Positions 16,827 through 26,713 of a DNA stretch of 64,000 nucleotides are shown here, piece after piece. The stretch covers positions 1-64,000 of the forward strand of contig NZ_JASDDG010000019.1 of NCBI RefSeq assembly GCF_030407495.1. The letters run 5' to 3'. Source of the DNA: Arthrobacter sp. APC 3897. Its GTDB lineage: Bacteria > Actinomycetota > Actinomycetes > Actinomycetales > Micrococcaceae. Positions within the stretch are counted from its first letter, which is position 1. Every line of letters begins with the position of its first letter. Below the pieces are notes generated by a model, which was not told the origin of the DNA, did not search any database, and saw only the letters and a program-made list of their open reading frames with translations. Made by a program: the position numbers and the translations under genes.

Positions 16827-18535
16827 GGGGTTCCTTCCGGAAACAGTGCGGCTGCCGCGTCGGGGGAGAGCGGGGCCAGGGTATCGGGGTTCACGAATAC
16901 AAAGCGGACGGGGTGCCCCGGCGGCAGCTGCGCAGCAACGGGGATGTCCTGGGGTACGACGGCGGCAATCACCGGATAGCCGCCGGTCACCGGATGGTCG
17001 GCGAGGAACAGTACGGGCAGGCCCGACGGCGGAACCTGCAGCGAGCCGGCCACCACGCCTTCGCTGGGCAGTTCGCCGTCCCGGGTCCGATGGAGGGGGT
17101 GAGCTTCGGCGTCGTCGGGGTCGGTTGCGAGCCGCACGCCGATCCGGTTGGACTCGTTGGTGGTGTACCAGGTGCGGGCTGTCAGGGCAGCGGCGGCGTC
17201 GGCGCCGAACCAGTCCTGACGGGGGCCGGCGATGATGCGCAGCTCGGCGGGGGCGTTGCCGCTGCCGAGCAGGCCGGGGCCGGTGCCGTCCGGCAGGGAC
17301 GAGGGTTCCGGTGCACCCACGGGGACAACCCCCACGGGGACATCAGAGGAGGCTGCAGGAACTGCGGCCACCGGGAGGCGGACGCCGGCGGTCAGCGGGG
17401 CCGGGCCGATGCCGCTCATGGAATCGGTGCTGCGGCTGCCCAGGACGGGTTCCACCGCGATGCCGCCGCGGACCGCCAGGTAGGAGCGGATTCCCCGGAA
17501 CGCGCTGCCGAGGGTCAGGGTTTCGCCGTCGAGCAGGGCGAAGGGAGCGTTCAGGGGAGCGGGGCGGTCCCGGTCTCCGTTCGGGGAGACAACGGCGGCG
17601 GGAATTCCGGCGCCGGCCAGAGCCAGGACTGCGTCGCCGTTGGCGGTGAGTTCGAGGCCGCCGAAGAGGTTCTCGATCACGGCGGCTTCGGCCGGGTTGC
17701 CGACCAGCCGGTTGGCCTGCCGGGCGGACCGGACGTCGGCGGCTCCGGCAGCTGAAACGCCGAGGTCCGCATAGCCGGGGCGGCCCAAATCCTGGATCAG
17801 GGATTGCAGGCCGGGGGAGCGGACTTCCAGGGCGGAGCCGCCGCGGCCCTCCGTGCTGTCATTGCCGGACGTATTGGGCGTCGCAGCGGGCGCCGTCGTC
17901 GTGATCAGTTCGCGGACGGCGTGGAAGATGACCTTGTCGCCGGGACGGATGAGAGCGGGATCGTTGCGGTTGAGGTCCCACATGGGGGCGTTGGTGCGGC
18001 CGATCAGCTGCCAGCCGCCGGGAGATTCGCGCGGATAGACGGCGGAGTACTCGCCGGCCAGTGCCACCGAGCCGGCAGGAACCGCGGTGCGCGGGCTGTT
18101 GCGCCTGGGCACGTTCAGGACCGGATCGCCGCCGGTGAGATAGGTGAAGCCGGGGGCGAAGCCGCCGAAGCCTCCGAGCCAGGGACTGCCGGTATGGGCC
18201 TTGACCACTGCCTCTTCGGAGAGCCCGGTGAGCCGGGCCACCTCGGCGAGGTCGGCGCCGTCGTACACCGTGTCAATGCTGACCGTGCGGGCTTCCGGAG
18301 TTTCGGCGTGGGCGAGATCCAGCGACTGGATGCGGGCCGCGGCAGCTATGGTTTCACGTCGTCCGGCGAACCGGACCAGCACGGTGGTTGCTGCCGCGAG
18401 GACATCTGCCTGCCCGGGCAGCGGATGGGCCTTGAGCTGCGCGTGGAGAGCGGTGACATCGGCGAGCGAGCCCAGTTCGACGAGCAGGGAACGGGTGCCC
18501 GCCGGCCGAATGCCGATGACCGGCGAGGACGTCAT
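16823..18535 (-). CDS. pxpBC: Fused 5-oxoprolinase subunits B and C (PxpB-PxpC; KipI-KipA)
   Basis: Residues 1 to about 215 match PxpB/KipI ([41 protein letters not shown]). About 231-570 match PxpC/KipA ([49 protein letters not shown] and [17 protein letters not shown]). In Bacillus and E. coli these are two separate proteins; here they are one chain of 570 residues. With PxpA they hydrolyse 5-oxo-L-proline to glutamate using ATP. It overlaps pxpA by 4 bases at its start and the biotin carboxylase gene by 4 at its end. Confidence 0.92.
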   Translation of the reverse strand: MTSSPVIGIRPAGTRSLLVELGSLADVTALHAQLKAHPLPGQADVLAAATTVLVRFAGRRETIAAAARIQSLDLAHAETPEARTVSIDTVYDGADLAEVARLTGLSEEAVVKAHTGSPWLGGFGGFAPGFTYLTGGDPVLNVPRRNSPRTAVPAGSVALAGEYSAVYPRESPGGWQLIGRTNAPMWDLNRNDPALIRPGDKVIFHAVRELITTTAPAATPNTSGNDSTEGRGGSALEVRSPGLQSLIQDLGRPGYADLGVSAAGAADVRSARQANRLVGNPAEAAVIENLFGGLELTANGDAVLALAGAGIPAAVVSPNGDRDRPAPLNAPFALLDGETLTLGSAFRGIRSYLAVRGGIAVEPVLGSRSTDSMSGIGPAPLTAGVRLPVAAVPAASSDVPVGVVPVGAPEPSSLPDGTGPGLLGSGNAPAELRIIAGPRQDWFGADAAAALTARTWYTTNESNRIGVRLATDPDDAEAHPLHRTRDGELPSEGVVAGSLQVPPSGLPVLFLADHPVTGGYPVIAAVVPQDIPVAAQLPPGHPVRFVFVNPDTLAPLSPDAAAALFPEGTP

Positions 18536-19290
18536 ACGAAGCTCTGGATGGTGACGCCGGCGTTTTCCAGGGCGGTCCGGACCGCCTTCGCCATTGCGAC
18601 GGCGCCGGGAGTGTCGCCGTGGACGCAGATGGAGTCCGCGTTCATCGGGATGTCCGTGCCGTCCACCGCGGTGATGGTTCCTTCGGTGGCGAGGCGGACC
18701 ATATTGGCGGCAACCCGGTCCGTGTCGTGGATGACGGCATTGCTCTCACGGCGCGACACCAGGGTTCCGTCCGGGTTGTAATTGCGGTCGGCGAAGGCTT
18801 CGGCAACGCCGCGCAGTCCGGCGTCGGAGGCTTTGTCCAGAGCTACGGCGCCGGGCAGCAGCAATACGGGGAGGTCCTTGTCGAAGGTGCGGACGGCGTC
18901 GATGACGGCGGAGGCATGGACCTCGTGGTGGACGATCGTGTTGTAGAGCGCGCCGTGCGGCTTCACGTATTTGATCTCTGCGCCGGCCGCCCGGGCCATG
19001 GCCTGCAGGGCGCCGAGCTGGTAGAGGACGTCGTCGAACAGTTCGGTGTAGGAGCAGTCCAGGAACCGGCGGCCGAATCCGGCCAGATCCCGGTAGGCCA
19101 CGTGCGCTCCGATGGTCACGCCGGCGGCAACGGCGTCGCGGCAGGTCTGCGCGATGGTGGAGGGGTCTCCGGCGTGGAAGCCGCAGGCCACGTTCGCGCT
19201 GGAAACGGACTCGAAGATGGCGGCGTCGTCGCCCATCGTCCAGTTGCCGAAGGACTCTCCGACGTCGCTGTTCAGATCAATGACCGGCAT
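18532..19290 (-). CDS. pxpA: 5-oxoprolinase subunit A (LamB/YcsF family)
   Basis: This 252-residue protein begins [17 protein letters not shown], the family signature, and continues with [38 protein letters not shown] and [17 protein letters not shown]. The ATG at 19290, preceded by GGAGG, is preferred to an extension of 20 codons further upstream. It heads the minus-strand operon pxpA-pxpBC-accC-like, and the operator palindrome lies 60 bases upstream. PxpA is needed with PxpB and PxpC for ATP-dependent 5-oxoproline hydrolysis. Confidence 0.93.
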   Translation of the reverse strand: MPVIDLNSDVGESFGNWTMGDDAAIFESVSSANVACGFHAGDPSTIAQTCRDAVAAGVTIGAHVAYRDLAGFGRRFLDCSYTELFDDVLYQLGALQAMARAAGAEIKYVKPHGALYNTIVHHEVHASAVIDAVRTFDKDLPVLLLPGAVALDKASDAGLRGVAEAFADRNYNPDGTLVSRRESNAVIHDTDRVAANMVRLATEGTITAVDGTDIPMNADSICVHGDTPGAVAMAKAVRTALENAGVTIQSFV

Positions 19291-19349
19291 GCTGGCCTCC
19301 GTGCTTCTGCTGGGAGTTGGTGTCCCTACAGTGTGCGCGATCACGTTCA

Positions 19350-19362
19350 ATTGTTCAACAAT
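19350..19362 (-). promoter_or_regulatory. FCD-GntR type operator upstream of pxpA
   Basis: ATTGTTCAACAAT is a perfect 13-base palindrome 60 bases before the pxpA start. Its 11-base core is identical to the site before the NRAMP-like gene (12136-12146). The pattern fits the TNGTnnnACNA consensus of FCD-type GntR regulators. Confidence 0.65.
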
Positions 19363-19425
19363 CTAAAGTCATGTTGCGCTGCGGTACTGATCCCGCTGGT
19401 TGAAGTGCCGCGGGCAACCGTGGAA

Positions 19426-20307
19426 TCAAAACGCCGCCGCGCGGGTGACCAGCTCCCTCGCCGAGCGGACCACGGCGGCGTCAACCATGCGGCCGCTGCC
19501 ATCCACGGTTACGCCGTCGTCGCCGGTGTCAAAACCCGCCAGAACTTCGCGCGCCGCGGCAACCGCATCAGGTGCTGGTGTGAAAACACGGTGGATCACC
19601 TGCACCTGCGACGGATGCACGGCCGTGCGGGAACGGAATCCCAAATCATGCATCTTCCGCCCGGTGGTCTCGAAGGTGACCAGATCCCTGATGTCGGTGG
19701 ATGTGGGGGCCACGGGGGCGCTGAGACCGGCGGCAGCACAGGCAACAACGATGCGGGTGCGGAGGGAATCCAGTGCTGGTTCCGTCGAATCACACCGGGT
19801 CATCCGCAAATCCGCCATCAGGTCCACTTCCCCTACCCCGAGAGTGACGAGGCGCTGGCAGCGAGTCAGGGAATCCAAATCCGTCAGCGCCGCGGCATCC
19901 TCAATCAATCCGATGAGACCTGTCCCCGGCGCTAGACGGCCTTCGGCTTCGAGTTCGGCCAGCATGGCGGCAGCTGCCTGCAGGGAATCTGCACTGCATT
20001 TTGCCAAGAAGATCCCGTCCAGTGCGGGTGACGCAATACTGAGCAGGTCGGCGGCAAAGTCGTCCGCCGTGACCCGGACCCACTGCTGCTGCCGCACCGT
20101 GCCGGAGCCCTCTGGTGCCCCGTCAGGTTCCGTCAGCCAGGTCCGCACGGCTTCCCTGGCCTCCACTTTGCGGTGCAGCGGAACGGCGTCTTCCAAATCC
20201 AGGATGACGGCGTCCGCTGGACCTGCGGCAGCCTTGGGGAATAGCTCGGGCTTATTCCCCGGAACGTAGAGGAACGACCGAGGGAGAACTGAAAGGCTGC
20301 GGTGCAT
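19426..20307 (-). CDS. HpcH/HpaI-family CoA-ester lyase (CitE-like)
   Basis: A 293-residue TIM barrel of the citrate lyase beta/malyl-CoA lyase type: RSFLYVPGNKPELF at the N-terminus, AVILDLEDAVP with the metal-ligand acidic residues, LIGLIEDAAAL, LGVGEVDLMADLRM and the closing RTAVHPSQVQVIHRVF. An AGGAG precedes the ATG. It lies 8 bases after the IclR gene and is therefore co-transcribed with it, divergent from the large import-catabolism operon that includes a CoA-transferase. A role cleaving a CoA thioester (for example a malyl- or citramalyl-CoA type intermediate) from that pathway is plausible but inferred. Confidence 0.82.
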   Translation of the reverse strand: MHRSLSVLPRSFLYVPGNKPELFPKAAAGPADAVILDLEDAVPLHRKVEAREAVRTWLTEPDGAPEGSGTVRQQQWVRVTADDFAADLLSIASPALDGIFLAKCSADSLQAAAAMLAELEAEGRLAPGTGLIGLIEDAAALTDLDSLTRCQRLVTLGVGEVDLMADLRMTRCDSTEPALDSLRTRIVVACAAAGLSAPVAPTSTDIRDLVTFETTGRKMHDLGFRSRTAVHPSQVQVIHRVFTPAPDAVAAAREVLAGFDTGDDGVTVDGSGRMVDAAVVRSARELVTRAAAF

Positions 20308-20315
20308 TGTGGCTC

Positions 20316-21086
20316 CTATCGGGCGAGCAAATCGGATATTTCGCGTGCGGCTGCGGTTACTTTGGCGGCATGCCCGGCGGTATCTGCGGACGTAAAACGG
20401 AAAATGGGCCCGCAGGAGCTGATGGCGCCCAGGACATTGCCGGTCTTGTCGAAGAACGGTGCCGCAATGGATGCCGCTCCGATGTTGCGTTCGTTATAGG
20501 ACGTTGCGTAGCCGTCGCGGCGAACCGTTTCCAGCAGCCGCCGGTACTCCGCCTCGTTGAAGTCCGGTTTGGACTGCCGCAGCGCGGAGACGGCCTCCTC
20601 CACATAGGACTCGGGCAGGAAGGCGATCATGGCCCGGCTGGATGCGCCGGAGTGCAGCGGATGCCGGGCCCCGATGTCCACCACCATCTTGATTTCCTGC
20701 GGACTTTCGAACTGGTCCACATAGAGCCGGGAATGATTCATCAGCACCGAGAGGGTGGTGGTTTCCCGGGTGTCGTCGCGCAGCTGGCGCAGGACCGGGG
20801 CGGCAATGCTGCGGAAGTCGAGCTGGCCCCAGGCCTTGTTGCCCATGCCGATGGCCGACGGTCCCAGCACGTAGCTGCCGGAGGCATCCACGGTGGAGAG
20901 CAGTCCGCGTGAGCCCAGGGACTGCAGGATCCGGTGCACTACTGCCTTGCTCAGGTTCAGGGTGCGGGCAATTTCGGAAACCCCCAGCGCGCCGTCAGCC
21001 CGGCTGAACAGCAGCAGGACGTCCGCCACCCGGTCTGCTGCCTCGGTTCCCCCGGCAGTGGGTTGAAGATCTGTTGTTGGCGCCAT
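20316..21086 (-). CDS. IclR-family regulator of the divergent catabolic operon
   Basis: A 256-residue IclR protein: winged helix at the N-terminus (VLLLFSRADGALGVSEIARTLNLSKAVVHRILQSLG) and the effector-binding domain with GARHPLHSGASSRAMIAFLPE and GYATSYNERNIGAASIAAPFFD. It is divergent from the binding-protein gene at 21309, and the shared intergenic region contains three copies of a TTCCG-CGGAA dyad. It probably controls itself, the adjacent CitE-like gene and the operon running to 34549. Confidence 0.9.
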   Translation of the reverse strand: MAPTTDLQPTAGGTEAADRVADVLLLFSRADGALGVSEIARTLNLSKAVVHRILQSLGSRGLLSTVDASGSYVLGPSAIGMGNKAWGQLDFRSIAAPVLRQLRDDTRETTTLSVLMNHSRLYVDQFESPQEIKMVVDIGARHPLHSGASSRAMIAFLPESYVEEAVSALRQSKPDFNEAEYRRLLETVRRDGYATSYNERNIGAASIAAPFFDKTGNVLGAISSCGPIFRFTSADTAGHAAKVTAAAREISDLLAR

Positions 21087-21121
21087 GGTGAGTCCTTTCC
21101 GGAACGTAACTCTATCCTAGC

Positions 21122-21138
21122 GTTCCGTTCAGCGGAAT
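21122..21138. promoter_or_regulatory. IclR-type operator, copy 1
   Basis: GTTCCGTTCAGCGGAAT, with arms TTCCG/CGGAA, lies 36 bases before the IclR start. Its right half also forms the palindrome CGGAAT-G-ATTCCG (21133-21145), so two dyads overlap here. Probably autoregulatory. Confidence 0.6.
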
Positions 21139-21156
21139 GATTCCGGCACGTAAACT

Positions 21157-21180
21157 CTGGATTAACGGCTAGTAATCCAG
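21157..21180. repeat. Perfect 8-bp inverted repeat in the IclR/importer intergenic region
   Basis: CTGGATTA (21157-21164) and TAATCCAG (21173-21180) are exact reverse complements separated by 8 bases. The sequence is unrelated to the three IclR-type sites around it and may be the target of a second regulator. Confidence 0.5.
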
Positions 21181-21229
21181 GTCACACTCGTGCACAATGG
21201 TCGAAAGCCTTGCTGCTCCCCCACCGGCA

Positions 21230-21245
21230 GTCCGCTGAACGGAAC
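21230..21245. promoter_or_regulatory. IclR-type operator, copy 2
   Basis: GTCCGCTGAACGGAAC is a near-perfect dyad of the same type as copies 1 and 3, 64 bases before the binding-protein start. Confidence 0.58.
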
Positions 21246-21261
21246 ATTAGGAACTTCTGTT

Positions 21262-21278
21262 GTTCCGCTCAGCGGACC
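21262..21278. promoter_or_regulatory. IclR-type operator, copy 3
   Basis: GTTCCGCTCAGCGGACC lies 17 bases downstream of copy 2 and 31 bases before the binding-protein ATG, close to where transcription should start. Confidence 0.58.
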
Positions 21279-21308
21279 GGCCTCAGGCATATGAAGGGAA
21301 ATACCATC

Positions 21309-22544
21309 ATGAAAAGAAAAGCCCTATCCGCAGCGGTGCTGGCTGCCAGCCTCGTTGGGCTCTCCGCCTGCTCCTCCGATTCCGCTGAATCCGGCTCAGA
21401 CTCCGTGGAAACAGTGACCATCGGCTCCGTCCACCCGCTCAGCGGAAGCCTTGCCGGTGTGGGCGGGCTGATGAACGACGGCGCCAAGATGGCTGTGGAG
21501 GACATCAACGCCGCCGGCGGCATCGAATCCCTCGGCGGCGCACAGCTGGAACTGCTGGACGGCGACAGCCAGGGCGAGGCACAGGTGGGCCAAAGCGAAG
21601 CACAGCGGCTGATCAGCGGCGGCGCCGTCGCCCTGGTGGGCACCTACCAGTCGGACGTGACGCAGAACGTGGCCTCCGTGGCGGAGCGTTCCAAGGTCCC
21701 CTTCGTCATTGACGTGGCCGTGGATGACAAGATCCTGGAGCAGGGCTACAAAAACACCTTCCGCATCCAGCCCGATGCCAGCAGCATGGGCCAGGCCGGC
21801 GCACAGGCGCTGGTGGCCATGGGGGAGGAGACCGGCGAGCCCATCGATTCGGCGGCCTACATCCACATTGAAGGCGCCTTTGGCGACTCCGTCTTCGCTG
21901 CGTTCAAGGAGGAAGCGGAGAAGCAGGGCATCACCATCACCAAGGAAATCACCTACTCCGGCAGCAACTTCTCCGACGCCACCACCCAGGTCAGCGAGGC
22001 CCTTGCCGGCAATCCGGACATCATCGCCGTCACCGGCTACTATCCGGACAACCTGCTGGTGGCCAAGGCGGTGGGCTCCATGGCCAATGACACCAAGGCC
22101 GTCTTCGGCATTGCCAGCGGAGCCTTTGATGACACCTCCTTCCCGGCCGCGGCGGGCGACGCCGGCACCGAAGTGCTCAGCGCCAACTACCACTACAGCG
22201 CCACCAGCGACCGTGCCGCCGACATTCGCGCGCGCTTCGAAGAGAAGTACGGCAAGCCCATGGAGACGGCGTCCATGCTCTCCTACCAGGCGGTGGAAGT
22301 CATTGCCGAGGGCCTGGAGGAGAGCGGTTCCGATGATCCGGAGGAGCTGCGGGATGCGATCGCCGGGCTCAGCCTCGAGGACCCGCTGCTGGCCTTCGAC
22401 GGCCCCATCCAATTCGGCGAGGACGGGCAGAACGAGAACGCCACCGTCATTGTGATGCAGGTCCTGGACGGCAAGGTGGAGCAGGTCTTCCCGCAGCAGT
22501 TCGCCACCGCGGAGCTGGTCTTCCCGGCCGGCTCCGGTAACTAA
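21309..22544 (+). CDS. ABC transporter substrate-binding lipoprotein (LivK type)
   Basis: The ATG at 21309 opens a lipoprotein signal (KRKALSAAVLAASLVGLSAC, lipid-modified Cys at about residue 20), followed by the branched-chain amino acid binding fold: VTIGSVHPLSGSLAGVGGLMNDGAKMAVEDINAAGGI, ALVGTYQSDVTQNVASVAE and a C-terminal TASMLSYQAVEVIAEGLEE. GAAGGGAA precedes the start. LivK-type proteins also bind amides, short acids and aromatic acids, so the ligand is better inferred from the enzymes of the operon than from family. It is the first gene after the IclR operators. Confidence 0.88.
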   Translation: MKRKALSAAVLAASLVGLSACSSDSAESGSDSVETVTIGSVHPLSGSLAGVGGLMNDGAKMAVEDINAAGGIESLGGAQLELLDGDSQGEAQVGQSEAQRLISGGAVALVGTYQSDVTQNVASVAERSKVPFVIDVAVDDKILEQGYKNTFRIQPDASSMGQAGAQALVAMGEETGEPIDSAAYIHIEGAFGDSVFAAFKEEAEKQGITITKEITYSGSNFSDATTQVSEALAGNPDIIAVTGYYPDNLLVAKAVGSMANDTKAVFGIASGAFDDTSFPAAAGDAGTEVLSANYHYSATSDRAADIRARFEEKYGKPMETASMLSYQAVEVIAEGLEESGSDDPEELRDAIAGLSLEDPLLAFDGPIQFGEDGQNENATVIVMQVLDGKVEQVFPQQFATAELVFPAGSGN

Positions 22545-22557
22545 AAGCAGGGAATTC

Positions 22558-23562
22558 ATGGCTATTACAGAAGCTCCGGCGGCTCCGGCCGCCGACAAAC
22601 GCAATCCGCTGACCGCCGGCGGCACCCGGATCACCCTGATCATCGGCGGCATCGCCGTCGTCGGACTGGCCCTGGTGTACCTGCTGGGGGACCGGGAGCC
22701 GGCGCTGATCACCCAGTACCTGGTCTCCGGGCTGCTGCTGGGCGGGGTGTACGCCCTGGTCTCACTGGGCCTAACCCTGATCTTCGGTGTCCTGGGCATC
22801 GTCAACTTCGCCCAGGGCGCCATGCTGACCCTGTCCATGTACCTGGTCTACGTGCTGCAGAGCAGTCTGGGGCTGAACCTGTATGTGGCGGTGGTGCTGA
22901 CTATTCCGCTGCTGTTCGGCTTCGGCTGGCTGGTGCAGTCCATGCTGCTGAACCGGCTCACCGAGGACGCCAGCCATGACCGGCCGCTGCTGGTCACCCT
23001 GGGCCTGTCCCTGCTGATTGTGAACGTGCTGCTGATGATCTTCGGCGGCCGGCCCAAGAGCGTGGACGCCCCGGTCAGCGGCAGCATCGAGATCCTCGGT
23101 GCGCTGGCGGACACCCAGCGGATCATTGCCTTCGGCGGTGCAGTGCTGGTCGCGGCGGCCCTGACCCTGGTACTGCGCAAAACCTCCATGGGCCTGGCCA
23201 TCCGCGCGGTGGCCGCCAACGGCACCGGCGCCTCACTGGTGGGCGTGAACGTCCGCCGCGTTTATGCCATGACCTTCGGCCTCGGCGCCGCCTCGGTGGC
23301 CGTGGCCGGCGGCCTGATCACCCCGTTCACCACACTGGTGCCCACGGCCGGTGAGCAGTTCACCACGCTGGCCTTCGTGATTGTGGTCCTCGGCGGACTG
23401 GGCAGCATCCCGGGCGCCCTGGTGGGCGGCCTGTTCATCGGCGTGCTGCAGACCGTCGGGTCCCTGTACCTGCCCGGCAGCGGCTCCCTGATCCTGGTCT
23501 TCGGGATCTTCGTCCTTATTCTCTTTCTGCGTCCCCAGGGACTGTTCGGAGCAAAACAATGA
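22558..23562 (+). CDS. livH: Branched-chain amino acid-type ABC permease LivH
   Basis: A 334-residue inner-membrane permease with the family's SGLLLGGVYALVSLGLTLIFGVLGIVNFAQGAM and a C-terminal VVLGGLGSIPGALVGGLFIGVLQ. It lies 13 bases after the binding protein and overlaps livM by 4 bases. It forms the transmembrane pore with LivM. Confidence 0.9.
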   Translation: MAITEAPAAPAADKRNPLTAGGTRITLIIGGIAVVGLALVYLLGDREPALITQYLVSGLLLGGVYALVSLGLTLIFGVLGIVNFAQGAMLTLSMYLVYVLQSSLGLNLYVAVVLTIPLLFGFGWLVQSMLLNRLTEDASHDRPLLVTLGLSLLIVNVLLMIFGGRPKSVDAPVSGSIEILGALADTQRIIAFGGAVLVAAALTLVLRKTSMGLAIRAVAANGTGASLVGVNVRRVYAMTFGLGAASVAVAGGLITPFTTLVPTAGEQFTTLAFVIVVLGGLGSIPGALVGGLFIGVLQTVGSLYLPGSGSLILVFGIFVLILFLRPQGLFGAKQ

Positions 23563-24599
23563 CGGCCACCGACGCCCCAGCCGCCCCGCAGGCACCCAAA
23601 CTGCGCCCGGCCAACGGAGCCAAACGCCAGTACACCTTCCTGCTGATAGTTATTGCGGCGCTGTTCTTTGTGCCCTACATCCTGCCGGATTCCGCCCAGC
23701 CGGTGGCGGTGCGGACCCTGATCTTCGCCATTATGGCCGTGGGCTGGAACCTGATGAGCGGCTTCGGCGGCATGTTCAGCTTCGGCCACGCCGTCTTCTT
23801 CGGTGTCGGTGCCTACACGGATGCCTACCTGCTCACCGCCTTCGGGGTCTCGCCCTGGCTGTCCATGATCATCGGCGCCGTCCTCGCCGCCGGCGTCGGG
23901 CTCACCATCGCCTACTTCTGCCTGCGCTATAAACTGGCCGGCTCCTACTTTGCCCTGGCCACCTTTGCCTTCGCGCAGATGTTCTACCTGCTCAGCCAGA
24001 ACCTGGGCTTCCTGAACAAAACGGACGGCATCAACGTTCCGCTGCTGCCGGAGGAATCCTGGGCGATGCTGCAGTTTGACCAGGACTCCAAGTTTTACTT
24101 CTGGATTCCGCTGGTGATCCTGGGCCTGGCCATGGCCGTGACCATCTACTTTGCCCACTCCCGGGCCGGACAGTTTGCCCAGGCCATCCGTGACGACGCA
24201 ACGGCCGCCGAATCGCTGGGCATCAAGGTCATGAAATACCGGCTGATCACGGTAGCCATGAGCTGCGCGATCACCGCCGTGGCCGGCGCCTACTACAGCC
24301 AGTACTACCTCTTTGTGGGGCCGGAGCAGGCCTTCGGCATCCACGTCTCCACCGACGCCATCATCCCCGCGGTGATCGGCGGCATCGGAACCATCTGGGG
24401 CCCGCTGATCGGTGCCGCCGTCGTCGGACCTCTCTCCGAACTCATCGCCCACCTGCTGCGCAACCCGCCGGAGTTCCTGGAATTCCTGCAGGGCACCAGC
24501 GGCCTGGACGTTGCCGTCTACGCGGCCCTGCTGATTGTCATTGTCATCTTCCTGCCCAAGGGCATCTACGGAACCATCCGAGAAAGGATGCGCAAATGA
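23559..24599 (+). CDS. livM: Branched-chain amino acid-type ABC permease LivM
   Basis: The 346-residue second permease shows AVGWNLMSGFGGMFSFGHAVFFGVGAYT, QAIRDDATAAESLGIKVMKYRL and AVIGGIGTIWGPLIGAAV. The QAIRDDxxAAxxLGI segment is the contact with the ATPase. Overlaps both neighbours by 4 bases. Confidence 0.9.
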   Translation: MTATDAPAAPQAPKLRPANGAKRQYTFLLIVIAALFFVPYILPDSAQPVAVRTLIFAIMAVGWNLMSGFGGMFSFGHAVFFGVGAYTDAYLLTAFGVSPWLSMIIGAVLAAGVGLTIAYFCLRYKLAGSYFALATFAFAQMFYLLSQNLGFLNKTDGINVPLLPEESWAMLQFDQDSKFYFWIPLVILGLAMAVTIYFAHSRAGQFAQAIRDDATAAESLGIKVMKYRLITVAMSCAITAVAGAYYSQYYLFVGPEQAFGIHVSTDAIIPAVIGGIGTIWGPLIGAAVVGPLSELIAHLLRNPPEFLEFLQGTSGLDVAVYAALLIVIVIFLPKGIYGTIRERMRK

Positions 24600-25311
24600 G
24601 CCTGCTGACCCTGGACGGCGTCTCAAAATCCTTCGGCGGCCTCAAAGCACTGGGGGAGACCACGCTGGAGATCCCCGAACACGAGTTCTTCGGGATTATC
24701 GGCCCCAACGGCGCCGGGAAAACCACCCTGTTCTCCGTCCTCGCCGGCCAGCTTGCCCCGTCCTCCGGACAGATGATGTTCGACGGCGTGGACATCACCG
24801 GCTGGTCCGCGGATAAAACCGCCGCGCAGGGCTTGGTCCGGACCTTCCAGCTGATGCGCCCGTTCGAAAGCATGACCGTGCTGGAAAACGTCACCATCGC
24901 CTCGCACAACAAATACCGTTCCCCGCACAAGGCACGCGAACATGCTGCCGCGGTGGTGGAACGGGTGGGGCTGGATTCCTACATGTACGCCATGTCCGGC
25001 ACCCTGCCCACTGCCGGCCTGAAACGCCTGGAACTGGCACGGGCGCTGGCCCTGGAACCGCGCATGATCCTGCTGGACGAGGTGCTGGCCGGCCTGGTGC
25101 CCACCGAACGCGCGCCGATCATCGACCTGCTGCGCAGCATCCACGCCGAAGGGGTCACCGTGATGTTCGTCGAACACATCATGGCTGCCGTCATGGCGCT
25201 GTCCGAACGGCTCCTGGTGATGCACGAGGGCAGGGAGCTCGCCCTGGGCCTGCCCGAAGAGGTCATCGCCAACCAACAGGTGATCGACGCCTACCTCGGA
25301 GAGGACTACTC

Positions 25312-25315
<4 letters not shown>
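24596..25315 (+). CDS. livG: ABC ATPase LivG
   Basis: The 239-residue ATPase has Walker A GPNGAGKTT and Walker B MILLDEVLAGL. The LivG insertion is RTFQLMRPFESMTVLENV. The signature LPTAGLKRLELARAL departs from the canonical LSGGQ, which is usual in some LivG proteins. Overlaps livM and livF by 4 bases each. Confidence 0.9.
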
Positions 25316-26016
<701 letters not shown>

Positions 26017-26062
26017 CCGGGCCCCATGCCCCGCGCATGCCCGGCAATTTGAAAGGAACACC

Positions 26063-26713
26063 ATGCAGATCCTTGCAGTGACCCCCATCGCTGTTCCCGA
26101 GGACGAACTGAAGCGCCGGCAGGAGCGCTACACCCGGCTGGCTCCCGCCGGCCTCACCGTCACCCTGCACAACCTGGGCACCGGCTCCTCCGTGCCGAGG
26201 GCCCTGGAGACCGACGACGACGTCGCCGCCTCCGAGGCGGCCGTCACCGAATGGTTCGCTATGGCGGACCCCGACGGCGTGGATGCCTTCCTGCCCGACT
26301 GCGTGCTGGACCCCGGCGTTGGTCCGGGCGCCCGCGAGCAGAGCCGCCCGATGCTGGGCCTGACCCGGCTGGGTGCCGGATTCCTGGACGGCGCCGGCGC
26401 CACCTTCGGCGCGGTGGCCCGCAACGAGGCCATTGCCCGCGAACTCGACCGCAAGGTGGCCTCCTACGGGCTGGGCCTGCACGAACCCGTGTCCGTGCTG
26501 GGCCTGACGCTGGCGGATATTGCCGACGATTCCGGCTGGAACAAGGCCGTGGATTCCGCCCTGACCGGGCTCTCTGCCGACTATGTCCTGAACGCCTGCT
26601 CCGCCGTGAACCTGACCGGCCGGAGCCCCGGCGGCCCGGTACTGGTGGATCCCGCTGCCCTGGCCCTGCAGCTGGCGGGCCTGCTCACCGACCTCGGGAA
26701 GGTTCCGGCATGA
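26063..26713 (+). CDS. Asp/Glu/hydantoin racemase superfamily protein
   Basis: The ATG at 26063 follows GAAAGGA. The 216-residue protein resembles the hydantoin racemase/maleate isomerase/AroM group. Cysteine C74 in VDAFLPDCVLDPGVG and C177 in VLNACSAVN are at the positions of the two catalytic cysteines of this superfamily. The operon also contains a hydantoinase-type amidohydrolase, so isomerising a hydantoin or a dicarboxylic intermediate is plausible; no specific substrate is claimed. Overlaps the next gene by 4 bases. Confidence 0.68.
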   Translation: MQILAVTPIAVPEDELKRRQERYTRLAPAGLTVTLHNLGTGSSVPRALETDDDVAASEAAVTEWFAMADPDGVDAFLPDCVLDPGVGPGAREQSRPMLGLTRLGAGFLDGAGATFGAVARNEAIARELDRKVASYGLGLHEPVSVLGLTLADIADDSGWNKAVDSALTGLSADYVLNACSAVNLTGRSPGGPVLVDPAALALQLAGLLTDLGKVPA

